Made by a program: the position numbers and the translations under genes. DNA of 64,000 nucleotides from Siphonodentalium dalli (taxonomy: Eukaryota > Mollusca > Scaphopoda > Gadilida > Siphonodentaliidae), in assembly GCA_032622095.1 (NCBI GenBank), contig CP136068.1, positions 124,933,989 to 124,997,988 on the forward strand, read 5' to 3'. Each line of letters starts with the position of its first letter. The first letter of the stretch is position 1. The notes beneath the pieces were generated by a model, which saw only the letters and a list, made by a program, of their open reading frames with translations, searched no databases and had not been told where the DNA came from. Shown here piece by piece: positions 13,055-23,625 of this stretch.

Positions 13055-16000
13055 ATGATGCAGATCTTTCCAAAAACACTAGGAGACCTAGAAGTATATA
13101 CCTATAATGGGTCACAGGACCCAATTCCAGTTAAATATACCAATTTAACCATTAAAAAAAACAAATTTCCCCCCCTGACCAGAGCCCAAAATGCCATTCA
13201 GGTGCCCAAATCATCTTTTCCCATTGCCTCTATATATTCTAAAGTGAAATGTGGAATCATTTTCAGAATGGGTATAGTCTGAGAGATGGCTGACTCAGAA
13301 ATATGTTTTCATAGGCACGGGTGCTGTATGGTTTTATCATGGGTGCTGTGGGTGTTGGGCTGTTTCCATACCCTTAAAACCCACCGAGGAGCCCAAACTT
13401 TGTGCAAACTATTTGCATAGATGCATACCTATCCACAAACAACAAAAGTGCTGGAAGTAGATACATATAATGGGTCATATGGCCCAATTCAAGTTAAATA
13501 TACCAATTTAACTTGAATTGTCATGGGTGCTGGGCTGTCTCCATACCCTTAAAACCCACTAAGGAGCCCAAACTTTTGCATATCTTCTTATAATGATGCA
13601 GATCTTTCCAAAAACACTAGGAGACCTAGAAGTATATACCTATAATGGGTCACAGGACCCAATTCCAGTTAAATATACCAATTTAACCATTAAAAAAAAC
13701 AAATATTCCCCCCTGACCAGAGCCCAAAATGCCATTCAGGTGCCCAAATCATCTTTTCCCATTGCCTCTATATATTCTAAAGTGAAATGTGGAATCATTT
13801 TCAGAATGGGTATAGTCTGAGAGATGGCTGACTCAGAAATATGTTTTCATAGGCACGGGTGCTGTATGGTTTTATCATGGGTGCTGTGGGTGTTGGGCTG
13901 TTTCCGTACCCTTAAAACCCACCGAGGAGCCCAAACTTTGTGCAAACTATTTGCATAGATGCATACCTATCCACAAACAACAAAAGTGCTGGAAGTAGAT
14001 ACATATAATGGGTCATATGGCCCAATTCAAGTTAAATATACCAATTTAACTTGAATTGTCATGGGTGCTGGGCTGTCTCCATACCCTTAAAACCCTCTAA
14101 GGAGCCCAAACTTTTGCATATCTTCTTATAATGATGCAGATCTTTCCAAAAACACTAGGAGACCTAGAAGTATATACCTATAATGGGTCACAGGACCCAA
14201 TTCCAGTTAAATATACCAATTTAACCATTGAAAAACCCAAATATTCCCCCCTGACCAGAGCCCAAAATGCCATTCAGGTGCCCAAATCATCTTTTCCCAT
14301 TGCCTCTATATATTCTAAAGTGAAATGTGGAATCATTTTCAGAATGGGTATAGTCTGAGAGATGGCTGACTCAGAAATATGTTTTCATAGGCACGGGTGC
14401 TGTATGGTTTTATCATGGGTGCTGTGGGTGTTGGGCTGTTTCCATACCCTTAAAACCCACCGAGGAGCCCAAACTTTGTGCAAACTATTTGCATTGATGC
14501 ATACCTATCCACAAACAACAAAAGTGCTGGAAGTAGATACATATAATGGGTCATATGGCCCAATTCAAGTTAAATATACCAATTTAACTTGAATTGTCAT
14601 GGGTGCTGGGCTGTCTCCATACCCTTAAAACCCACTAAGGAGCCCAAACTTTTGCATATCTTCTTATAATGATGCAGATCTTTCCAAAAACACTAGGAGA
14701 CCTAGAAGTATATACCTATAATGGGTCACAGGACCCAATTCCAGTTAAATATACCAATTTAACCATTAAAAAAAACAAATATTCCCCCCTGACCAGAGCC
14801 CAAAATGCCATTCAGGTGCCCAAATTATCTTTTCCCATTGCCTCTATATATTCTAAAGTGAAATGTGGAATCATTTTCAGAATGGGTATAGTCTGAGAGA
14901 TGGCTGACTCAGAAATATGTTTTCATAGGCATGGGTGCTGTATGGTTTTATCATGGGTGCTGTGGGTGTTGGGCTGTTTCCATACCCTTAAAACCCACCG
15001 AGGAGCCCAAACTTTGTGCAAACTATTTGCATAGATGCATACCTATCCACAAACAACAAAAGTGCTGGAAGTAGATACATATAATGGGTCATATGGCCCA
15101 ATTCAAGTTAAATATACCAATTTAACTTGAATTGTCATGGGTGCTGGGCTGTCTCCATACCCTTAAAACCCACGAAGGAGCCCAAACTTTTGCATATCTT
15201 CTTATAATGATGCAGATCTTTCCAAAAACACTAGGAGACCTAGAAGTATATACCTATAATGGGTCACAGGACCCAATTCCAGTTAAATATACCAATTTAA
15301 CCATTAAAAAAACCAAATATTCCCCCCTGACCAGAGCCCAAAATGCCATTCAGGTGCCCAAATCATCTTTTCCCATTGCCTCTATATATTCTAAAGTGAA
15401 ATGTGGAATCATTTTCAGAATGGGTATAGTCTGAGAGATGGCTGACTCAGAAATATGTTTTCATAGGCATGGGTGCTGTATGGTTTTATCATGGGTGATG
15501 TGGGTGTTGGGCTGTTTCCATACCCTTAAAACCCACCGAGGAGCCCAAACTTTGTGCAAACTATTTGCATAGATGCATACCTATCCACAAACAACAAAAG
15601 TGCTGGAAGTAGATACATATAATGGGTCATATGGCCCAATTCAAGTTAAATATACCAATTTAACTTGAATTGTCATGGGTGCTGGGCTGTCTCCATACCC
15701 TTAAAACCCACTAAGGAGCCCAAACTTTTGCATATCTTCTTATAATGATGCAGATCTTTCCAAAAACACTAGGAGACCTAGAAGTATATACATATAATGG
15801 GTCACAGGACCCAATTCCAGTTAAATATACCAATTTAACCATTAAAAAACCCAAATATTCCCCCCTGACCAGAGCCCAAAATGCCATTCAGGTGCCCAAA
15901 TCATTTTTTCCCATTGCCTCTATATATTCTAAAGTGAAATGTGGAATCATTTTCAGAATGGGTATAGTCTGAGAGATGGCTGACTCAGAAATATGTTTTC

Positions 16001-16158
16001 ATAGGCACGGGTGCTGTATGGTTTTATCATGGGTGCTGTGGGTGTTGGGCTGTTTCCATACCCTTAAAACCCACCGAGGAGCCCAAACTTTGTGCAAACT
16101 ATTTGCATTGATGCATACCTATCCACAAACAACAAAAGTGCTGAAAGTAGATACCTAA

Positions 16159-16330
16159 CAGTGATGGAATAGGTTATGTACAGTGCCCAAATTGGAGTTA
16201 AATGAATGATACTAATTTTAATATTTAAAAAAAACCATACAGTTGCCTTAGGCTACCCTGAGCCCAAAATCGGTTCTAATAAGTTATATGTGCCCAAGTC
16301 ATAATTATAGATCCCAAGTGAACCAGTTTT
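16159..16330 (+). repeat. Degenerate satellite unit at the array edge
   Basis: The sequence still follows the unit order, but with many substitutions: a CCCAAATTGGAGTTAAAT block, an A-run, GAGCCCAAAATCGG, then GTGCCCAAGTCATAATTAT and AAGTGAACC. This is what a unit at an array boundary looks like once it escapes homogenisation. Positions 16331-16593 beyond it show nothing I recognise. Confidence 0.7.
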
Positions 16331-16593
16331 CAACATATGTAATATATGACACAAAACCCCCCTGCCAACTGTGACTATAAACATGGCCTAAACGAATATA
16401 TATATCTGGTAATTGTTTGTATTATTTTGATTGCAACTGTACTACTGATAGTATAGGCGTTATCATTGCATTCGTAGTAAAATATCATATCAGATCTCGT
16501 ATTGCGCATGTGCTAGCGGATGTTTTCATTGTGTGTTTATATTATTTGTTGTGGGTGGGTGGTTGGTCTCCCGTCTGGAGCATTCCCTATTAG

Positions 16594-16906
16594 AACTTTT
16601 CTGGTGTTTGTTTATATTATGATGGTAAACATAAAGAGCGTTCTTTGTTGGTGTATTCCTGATATGGAACGAATAAAGAGCGATTATGCCATTTGTGTGT
16701 GATTAGCCAGCAGCATTGTGCTGTCTTTTGTAACACAATCAGGCTATTGCTTAGGTAAAATATAGTAAATCTTTATGATAGCATGCTGTTTACGCGATGG
16801 TCATGGTATATATGAACGAAACTATATGCGTTTTAATGTTTTTTCTGTTTACGGTGATTGGAACAAATATGAATATTTTCGACAACTAAGGCCTCACGTG
16901 CCTTTA
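16594..16906 (+). repeat. Dispersed ~310-bp repeat, copy 1
   Basis: It is nearly identical to 49669-49981 in the same orientation, from AACTTTTCTGGTGTTTG to GGCCTCACGTGCCTTTA. It contains two copies of ATAAAGAGCG. The LINE begins immediately after its last base. No terminal inverted repeats or coding potential are visible; the family is unclassified. Confidence 0.85.
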
Positions 16907-16908
16907 AG

Positions 16909-17444
16909 AATAAACTTTACATAACAAAACTAAAAGCTCCTTGTGATAACAACGCTGAGAAATATAAAATATATTGTCGAATATACAAATCCTTAATTAG
17001 GAAAAGCAAAAAACTATACTACGACAATATTCTCCACGAAAATAGATTTGACATGAGACGTACATGGATCACCCTGAAAGACGCTCTTAAAGTAACAAAT
17101 AACACTCCAAAAATACCAACTAACATATCAAATGGAAACATTATAATTTCGCAACCAGAGAAAATAGCTCAAGAATTTAACGATTATTTTGCGAAAATAG
17201 GTCAAAAAACTAGTGACGAGGTGCCTTGTAACATCGGAATGGCATTTTCCGACTATCTAACTGATTCCAATGCAAAAAACTTTTTCATGTTCCCAACAGA
17301 TACAAATGAAGTTTTGAAACTCTCGAATGACATCACTGGAAAAGTAACCACAGATATCAATAACCTGTCATCAAAATTAATGAAACAGACCATACCCGAA
17401 ACGTCCCCAGCGCTAACGCATATATTCAATCTATCATTTAAACA
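16909..17444 (+). pseudogene. LINE-A ORF2, linker before the RT domain
   Basis: An open frame that can be followed from about 16909, upstream of the first ATG at 17053. It encodes the region between endonuclease and RT, including a block resembling the usual F-N-x-YF-A-x-(I/V)-G motif (FNDYFAKIG). It stops being LINE sequence at the TTAAACA target at 17438-17444, where a foreign insertion starts. The same frame resumes at 17969. It is a fragment of a polyprotein and not an independent gene. Confidence 0.85.
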
Positions 17445-17968
17445 CACCTAGTACAAACGCTATCGCATGCCAAATGGGGTGGGATGCTGAAAAATCGCAA
17501 GCCAATTTGCGCGCGATTTAGTTTGCCGTGTCCCGCGTGACTCAGCATCGCATGCGAATATCTTATACTATGTTTCGATTGTAAAATTCAAAGAAATGTA
17601 ACTCTAATATACCCGTTATTTAGTAAAAAATCATACCAAAAGAATGACACCACAAAGAGACACGTTTCAAAAACACTATATTATTGAAGCGCCGCAGGCG
17701 CGTTAAGCAACGTCACCCCTTTTTCAAATTGATATCGAGGCAGTCAGGTCGCGCCAGCGACCGCTGCCGCGGGGGCCTGATGGCTCATAAAAACAACTCT
17801 ATATATAAGCGCCCGCGGCTACCACTTTATAGCATCAAGGGTAGACTGAGCAAATCGAGACGGGATGCTGGTCCCGCCAAACTCTCCAGACGGCATCGAC
17901 ATATCAAAACGCATGCGATTCTCGCCTATCGTATCTGTATTTGGACGGGATTGTGTGCGGATGCGCTG
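17445..17968. mobile_element. Unclassified 524-bp insertion in LINE-A
   Basis: A GC-richer segment interrupts the RT frame and is flanked by a 7-bp duplication TTAAACA (17438-17444 and 17969-17975). Insert plus one duplicate is 531 bp, a multiple of three, and excising it restores the expected LINE frame across the junction. Terminal inverted repeats are weak or absent (CACCTAGTAC versus CAGCGCATCC), and I see no transposase. It contains several ATCGCATGC-like words. It could be a SINE-like or decayed DNA element; the boundaries are well supported, the class is not. Confidence 0.75.
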
Positions 17969-19393
17969 TTAAACAAGGTATCTTTCCCGATAGGATGAAA
18001 ATATCAAAAGTAATTCCACTTTATAAAAGTGAATCTCCCGATAAAATAACGAACTATAGGCCAATAAGCATTCTGCCCGTTTTCTCGAAGTTGTTGGAAA
18101 AACTCATGCATAAAAGGCTTTTTTCGTTTCTCGAAAAACATGAAATCTTACATAAAAATCAATATGGCTTCCGTAAGAATCACTCTACCATACATCCTTT
18201 GATGCACCTTCTAGATCATGTAGCAACAAATAATGACAAGCCAACGAAGGATTCTACATTAGCGATTTTCATAGACTTATCAAAAGCATTCGATACAATT
18301 AACCACGATATTTTATTGAAAAAGTTAGAATATTATGGAATTCGGGGGGTTTCCAATGAATGGTTTAAGAGTTATTTAAAGGGGAGAAAACAATACGTTG
18401 ATTGTCTTGGTCAAACGTCCGGTTTTGCGAATATAACGTGTGTTGTGCCCCAAGGATCTGTTCTTGGCCCGATAATTTTTCTTCTGTATGTTAACGATAT
18501 GCCCAAATGTACCTCGATGAACTTACTATCATTTGCCGATGATACCACGCTTTACTTTTCTGGTCATGATAGGAAACAGTTAAAAAATTCATCAACAGCT
18601 GAACTAAAAAACATTTTTGAATGGTGTTGTTGCAATAAACTATCTATCAACGCAACTAAAAGTAAATTCATGTTAACCCACCCCAGAGGCAACGAGGACA
18701 AGTGGAGAAATTTCACACTGAAATTGAATAACATGGAACTAATTAGAGTTGGGAATCAAATGCGAGTGAAATCAAAATATTTTTTAGGCATTTTGATCGA
18801 TGAAAACTTGACTTTTAAAAACCATATATCAATGATACAACGTAAACTGTACCACACTCTCTACTTATTAAACAAAGTTAAAAACTTTCTACCAAAAAAA
18901 TCACGAAAAACACTATATCAGTCGTTAATCCATAGTCATCTTATTTATGGTCTCCCGACATTCGATTCACACGGGCGTGCTATCTACCTTACAAAAAAGG
19001 GCAATTCGTATTGTATGCAACACAAAATATAGGAGTCACACAGAACCCCTCTTCAAACAAGAAAATATCCTAATGTTCAAAGATATATATACAGTGAATG
19101 CATCTGTCTTTATGTACAACTGGTCTAGAAATGATCTCCCTAAATCGTTTAAGAATATGTTCACATATTCCCTCGGTGTTAACACTAGACATGCGGATAA
19201 ATTAAGAAGCAATAAAGCTAGAACATGTTTTTCAGAAGCCCTACCAAAGTATTCATTTCCTAAAATAAAAAAATGTAAATTTAATTACACATTCAAAAAG
19301 TTATTGTCTATGGAACTAATAGGTAAATATTCTCAATTGGTTATCTGTGCAAACAAATTATGCTACATTTGCAAACGGCAAAAATCCACTTGA
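17969..19393 (+). pseudogene. LINE-A reverse transcriptase and C-terminus
   Basis: Encodes a LINE reverse transcriptase with the standard blocks in order: KISKVIPLYK, NYRPISILPVFSKLLEK, QYGFRKNHST, FIDLSKAFDTINH, the VVPQGSVLGP block, and the catalytic SFADDTTLY (about 18532-18558). It continues into the thumb region with YFLGILIDENLTFK. The frame is lost between about 18950 and 18990; the C-terminal part (LSTLQKRAIRIVCNTKYRSH onward) continues in another frame to 19393. The enzyme would copy LINE RNA at a nicked target, but this copy cannot encode a complete protein. The block pattern fits the CR1/Jockey group. Confidence 0.9.
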
Positions 19394-19458
19394 CTCAATA
19401 ATCTTTTTAACTCATATTATTGTGCACTCCAGTTATCACCCTGAACATCCCCGATAGC

Positions 19459-19500
19459 CCTGTGTCACATGCACGGTGTTGTCGGCGAATGTGACACAGG
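19459..19500 (+). other. 12-bp perfect stem-loop in the LINE-A 3' UTR
   Basis: CCTGTGTCACAT, an 18-nt loop, then ATGTGACACAGG. It lies between the end of the LINE-A frame and the 3' repeat, so it would be present in the transcript. Some LINEs use 3' UTR stem-loops for recognition by their RT; whether this one does is not shown. Confidence 0.6.
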
Positions 19501-19826
19501 ACTGTCGCAACAACATAACTAGTTTCGTTTCAATCTCTTAAACTTGTCCAAAATCTCTATTATAGTACAGCATTGTTCAAAATTCAACCCAGTATGGATT
19601 AAAACGACCACATAAAATATTAAAGTAGGCACCAACCGGCCATCCAAACACAAAATAGTCTGTGTGAAGTTGTAAATACGCCATCTATGTTCATATTGCA
19701 CTTATCATTCGGGGGCAGCAGGAAGACGGCCAGCTAGGTCATGCTGCTCCTGTGCAATAATATAATTTTGTTTAATATTCTGTTAATGTATTGTATTATT
19801 GTGCAAATAAAGATCTATCTATCTAT

Positions 19827-20171
19827 GCAGGTGGAAACTCATCAGTGTCTACTTATAAACTAACCCATCTAACATCTAACTGACTTGGGAGTCTATTGCA
19901 TATCACACACTGGTCAATACAATTGTATGTGCAAATGTATCATATAGCTATGGCTAACACGATAGCTGGAGACGTGTGATTTGTTCATTAGTTGATCATT
20001 GGTATTCCTTTACAATACGGACCGTTAACATTTAGGATTGTGTTATACGTTATTTGTTATTCTGACATGACTACAATAGATATTTATTTAAGAATGTTTT
20101 ACGGTTAAACATTCATACTGGCAATTATGATTTTAACGTAATCCTGATATTAATTACTTCGTACATATAGT
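19827..20171. other. No recognisable feature
   Basis: AT-rich spacer between LINE-A and the gypsy remnant. I see no gene, terminal repeat or clear LTR in it, although the 3' end of the gypsy element would be expected here. Confidence 0.5.
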
Positions 20172-20700
20172 CTATATTGTTTCTGGTGTGTTCACAACAC
20201 GAGTGATATCATTCACGCATGATTGTGTATTTTCATCATATGCACGCGAATTTAAATCTTGCCCATACTGGTTTATGCTGTCAAACACAACATTTTCAAT
20301 TTCTCCATTTGTGGACGCAAATGATTCTGACTCATTATTATGTTGATCATTGGCGAGTAAGCGATCTGCCCATTCAATTCGTGGTATACCATCACCACTC
20401 GACGAATTTTGTTCTGGTTCTGCATCTGCATCTGCGCTTATGATCACAAAAGGAATTGGCAGTCTGTCCATTTCTTGTATTGGAGTTTTCTGTTGTGATA
20501 AATTTCTCATTTTACAAATCATACAAGCCTGACAATAATTATGTGTATCTTTATACATATTTGGTCAATAATATTTAATTTTTGCAGTTGCAAAAGATTT
20601 AACTGTTGAGAAATGGCCGGCTAGGTCGTGGTATTGTTTGAGTCGGATATTTGCGGTAATAAATAGACGTATATCGGGTCTTCATCGTGATTACTGATGA
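20172..20700 (-). pseudogene. Gypsy integrase zinc-binding (HHCC) domain remnant
   Basis: On the minus strand the region reads as the start of a Ty3/gypsy integrase: a YHDLAGHF histidine pair, a KIKYY-stop-PNMYKD segment in which the usual Trp codon is now TGA, then CQACMICK supplying the cysteine pair. The catalytic DDE core that should follow is absent. After LPIPF the frame jumps to unrelated, acidic sequence ending at 20172, so the core has probably been deleted. Frames shift near 20640. This protein would have joined retroelement cDNA to the genome; the remnant cannot. Confidence 0.8.
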
Positions 20701-20763
20701 AATAAAGAACATCTTTTATTACAATATATTTATTGGCTACTTGTTTGGGTGGTTGTGTGGATA

Positions 20764-21312
20764 TTAATTTTTCAACGATATCGATAGCCTCCACTTCATT
20801 TGCTTGCTCTGCTTTGATGCCAAACCCTCCAGTTGAATGGGTTCCTGTTGTTCGTGTAGAATTTTGTCTATACGACAATTTGCATACTGTTTTGTTTTTA
20901 ATTTTGATGTATCAATGATGCCAACATCCATTGGTACTTCATGTTCAGGTCCTGTCACATCTGATTGCTCTGGTACTTCCGACATACCAGTATGTTCATC
21001 ATCTGCAGGTCTTGATAAATAATCTGCAAATATATTATCTTTGCCAGGTGTGTGAATTATCTGTGGTTTATATGCAGATATATATACAGCCCAGCGCGCG
21101 ACGTTTTTATTATCCATAGGAGCAGATAATATGTTTGTTAACACTTTATTATCAGTTTTTATTAGTTGGGATCCACTAATGTAAAATTGTAATTTCTTTA
21201 TTGCCCAATAAATGGCAAAAGATTCGCGCTCCAATTTACTCCATGAACGAACTTGAGTGTTATTCAGTCATGCTCAAATAAAATGTATGGGATTTTCCAT
21301 TTTAGATCTTGA
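20764..21312 (-). pseudogene. Gypsy RNase H domain, second part
   Basis: The minus-strand frame includes LERESFAIYWAIKKLQFYIS, KTDNKVL, RWAVYISAYKPQI and HTPGKDNIFADYLSR. These are the classic C-terminal blocks of the Ty3/gypsy RNase H, followed by the linker toward integrase. The first part of the domain lies at 22510-22674, across the two Helitrons. Stop codons occur just upstream of the RESFAIYW block. Confidence 0.88.
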
Positions 21313-21859
21313 CTAGCCGATGAGCCCGACGTTGTCCGGGCTATTCAAAAACCAAATTTCAAGTCGATAGCATTCACATAGCAAATTTCAAGTCGATAGC
21401 TCCACCCGTTTCCGAGATCTGGTCTGCGCATGCGCGAAGCTGGCGTCGCACGGGCTCGGCGGCCCGATAAAATTCGTATCCGGGGCAAGATACATTCACA
21501 TACCAAATTTCAAGTCGATAGCTCCACCCGTTTCCGAGATCTCGTCTGCGCATGCGCGAAGCTGGTGTCGCACGGGCTCGGCGACCCGATAAAATTCGTA
21601 TCCGGGGCAAGATACATTCACATAGCAAATTTCAAGTCGATAGCTCCACCCGTTTCCGAGATCTCGTCTGCGCATGCGCGAAGCGGGCGCCGCACGGGCT
21701 CGCCAATACGACAACGTTCACCGCCTGGTCAAACTACACACACGTACCAAGTTTCGTCCCGATCGGTCGAGAATCGTAGATTTGTATAAATGACAGACAA
21801 ACAAACAAACAAACAAACAAACATACATACAGACAGAGGTCTTCAAAATATATATGAGA
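21313..21859 (-). mobile_element. Non-autonomous Helitron H1, tandem copy 1
   Basis: On the minus strand it starts with TCTCATATATATTTTGAAGA and ends with a hairpin (GCCCG, 8-nt loop, CGGGC) followed 11 nt later by CTAG. A TC start and a hairpin-CTRR end are Helitron hallmarks. Inside are a CAAA/CAGA microsatellite and about three 122-bp tandem modules. No Rep/helicase is encoded. The spurious open frames across the modules are a side effect of the repeats. It abuts a second copy directly (21860). Confidence 0.88.
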
Positions 21860-22509
21860 CTAGCCGATGAGCCCGACGTTGTCCGGGCGACGTTGTCCGG
21901 GCTATTCAAAAACCAAATTTCAAGTCGATAGCTCCACCCGTTTCCGAGATCTAGTCTGCGCATGCGCGAAGCTGGTGTCGCACGGGCTCGGCGACCCGAT
22001 AAAATTCGTATCCGGGGCAAGATAGATTCACATACCAAATTTCAAGTCGATAGCTCCACCCGTTTCCGAGATCTCGTCTGCGCATGCGCGAAGCTGGCGT
22101 CGCACGGGCTCGGCGACCCGATAACATTCGTATCCGGGGCAAGATACATTCACATAGCAAATTTCAAGTCGATAGCTCCACCCGTTTCCGAGATCTCGTC
22201 TGCGCATGCGCGAAGCTGGCGTCGCACGGGCTCGGCGACCCGATAAAATTCGTATCCGGGGCAAGATACATTCACATAGCAAATTTCAAGTCGATAGCTC
22301 CACTCGTTCCCGAGATCTCGTCTGCGCATGCGCGAAGCGGGCGCCGCACGGGCTCGCCAATACGACAACGTTCACCGCCTGGTCAAACTACACACACGTA
22401 CCAAGTTTCGTCCCGATCGGTCGAGAATCGTAGATTTGTATTAATGACAGACAAACAAACAAACAAACAAACATACATACAGACAGAGGTCTTCAAAATA
22501 TATATGAGA
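21860..22509 (-). mobile_element. Non-autonomous Helitron H1, tandem copy 2
   Basis: Same termini and modules as the neighbouring copy, joined head to tail with no intervening base. The terminal hairpin segment is partly duplicated (GACGTTGTCCGGGC occurs twice near 21880-21903). The pair sits between A and T of the gypsy sequence (22510 and 21312) with no target duplication, exactly as Helitrons insert, and the gypsy frame is continuous across the insertion. Confidence 0.88.
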
Positions 22510-22674
22510 TATACATGGTCACCTGGGTCACATGACTGTAAGTAATGCCGCAATATCTCAGGAGCTAGCGTCAGTATACATTATGAAGGTTTTGTTTTCA
22601 TCTGGATATGCGATATATGTCGCTTCCGTTAAAGCATTTTTTAATTCTTAAATGCCTCAGCACATGGATCCGTC
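22510..22674 (-). pseudogene. Gypsy RT/RNase H junction fragment
   Basis: The minus strand contains AYP-like and YTDAS sequence, the conserved start of the gypsy RNase H domain, preceded by a CAEAFKN block typical of the RT-RNase H connection. Several stops and at least one frameshift are present. The TCCGTC at 22669-22674 is one half of the Polinton-type target duplication. This fragment connects to 21312 (across the Helitrons) and to 29583 (across the Polinton-type element). Confidence 0.8.
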
Positions 22675-23040
22675 TGATGATACCCACCCCAGTTGGCCCC
22701 CAGTTCAGGAACGATAACTCTATCCGAAGTACACGACCTACATTCTCTACCGTTGGTGTTTGACCTATATTCTCCGCCCACGCGTTGGTCTACTTGTACC
22801 GGTTGGACATGTCCGGACATGACCCGCTGGTTATATCCAGACTTTTCCATATGAATGGTATAGTATCTACATGTATATCACGTGATGATCTCGGGGGGGG
22901 GGGGGGTAGCTTCAGTCTTTAATTTTAAAGGGACACTAGGCTCTCACTGGGGATGATTATTAAAGTGACACTCACTATGGATGAATGTTAAAGTAACGCA
23001 TGGCGCACACTGTGGGATAATGTTAAAGTGACACTCGCAA

Positions 23041-23280
23041 CGAAAACTTCAAAAAGTTCAAAAAGTTCAAAAAGTTCAAAAAGTTCAAAAAGTTCAAAAA
23101 GTTCAAAAACTTCAAAAATTTCAAAAAGTTCAAAAAGTTCAAAAATTTCAAAAACTTACAAAATTAAAAAAATTTCGGAAAAACTTCAAAAACTTCAAAA
23201 AATTTCAAAAACTTCAAAAACTTCACAAATTTCACAAATTTCACAAATTTCACAAATTTCAAAAAACTTTAAAAATTAAA
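23041..23280. repeat. 9-bp minisatellite, left arm
   Basis: Tandem AAAAAGTTC-like units (TTCAAAAAG and TTCACAAAT variants). The right arm has two more 9-bp units at 28966-29218, the largest difference between the two arms. Confidence 0.9.
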
Positions 23281-23351
23281 CAAAATTCAGGATTTAGTCA
23301 TAAATGTGACCCGCTATATCAAATCCAGTCGGAAGTCGGGATTTTTTTTAT

Positions 23352-23390
23352 CCTGTGCCAATGCATTCTCTTATATATGCGAGTCGACCA
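23352..23390 (+). promoter_or_regulatory. 39-bp CCAAT/TATA motif, left arm
   Basis: The core CCAATGCATTCTC is followed by TTATATATGCGAG and TCGACCA. It is identical to 28847-28885 (inverted) and to both arms of the MITE at 37202-37430. A CCAAT box 13 nt before a TATA-like stretch resembles a core promoter, but it lies downstream of the ATPase. The motif identity is observed; promoter activity is inference. Confidence 0.6.
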
Positions 23391-23612
23391 GCCACCGCCG
23401 CCGGCGGCGGCGGCGGCGGCAGCTACATAATCCTATGGCATGCAAAGAAATTGGCGGCGGCGCTGCCGCCGGCGGTTCAGGATTTAGTCAAAAATATGGC
23501 TTGTTTCCATTCATCGGAAAGCTATGGGGGTACGGTGGTGAGCGCCACTGAAAAAAGCAAGTGAGCGAGGGAAAAAAGAGAAAAATAACATGACAAGTAG
23601 TACATAGTACAA

Positions 23613-23618
23613 TTTATT
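23613..23618 (-). terminator. Poly(A) signal after the left-arm ATPase
   Basis: AATAAA on the minus strand, 8 bases after the stop codon of the ATPase frame. It mirrors 28619-28624. Confidence 0.6.
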
Positions 23619-23625
23619 ATATTAA

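Larger units (their letters stand above)
5112..16158 (+). repeat. 538-bp satellite array, main segment
   Basis: The array resumes in exact register after the hAT element, with units starting at 5146, 5684, 6411, 6949, 7487, 8025, 8563, 9100, 9638, 10176, 10714, 11252, 11790, 12328, 13055, 13593, 14131, 14669, 15207 and 15745 (counted at the ATGATGCAGATC block). Units fall into recognisable subtypes: CCATTGAAAAACCC versus A-rich tracts, TTTGCATT versus TTTGCATA, CATTTCTTC versus CATATCTTC. These subtypes recur in a fixed order, so the array has higher-order structure. The array ends at about 16158, after which the unit decays. Confidence 0.97.
16907..19826 (+). mobile_element. 5'-truncated CR1/Jockey-group LINE (LINE-A)
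   Basis: A LINE fragment covering the endonuclease-RT linker, the reverse transcriptase, the C-terminal region and the 3' UTR. It ends in AATAAAGATCTATCTATCTAT, a polyadenylation-like signal followed by a short tandem repeat, typical of this LINE group. The endonuclease is missing because of 5' truncation at about 16907, directly against the dispersed repeat. The copy is dead: it carries a 524-bp insertion (17445-17968) and a frameshift near 18950-18990. Confidence 0.9.

Noticed and set aside
953-15972. Repeated 75-76-aa open frames in the satellite (starting at the ATGATGCAGATC block and just after it)
   Set aside because: They recur only because the 538-bp unit recurs. They change with A-run length, are broken in some units (417, 8563), and have no promoter, intron or domain signal.
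1-16158. Satellite array as a CRISPR-like or coding tandem repeat
   Set aside because: Units are contiguous with no unique spacers, and the surrounding elements are eukaryotic.
21430-22545. Arginine/alanine-rich overlapping frames on both strands in the H1 Helitrons (also 45482-46617)
   Set aside because: Produced by GC-rich 122-bp modules open in several frames at once. The sequences repeat in register with the modules and cross element borders.
23028-23279. Ser/Lys repeat protein frame (KSSKSS type) in the Polinton arms
   Set aside because: Translation of the 9-bp minisatellite; length varies between arms and there is no conserved start context.
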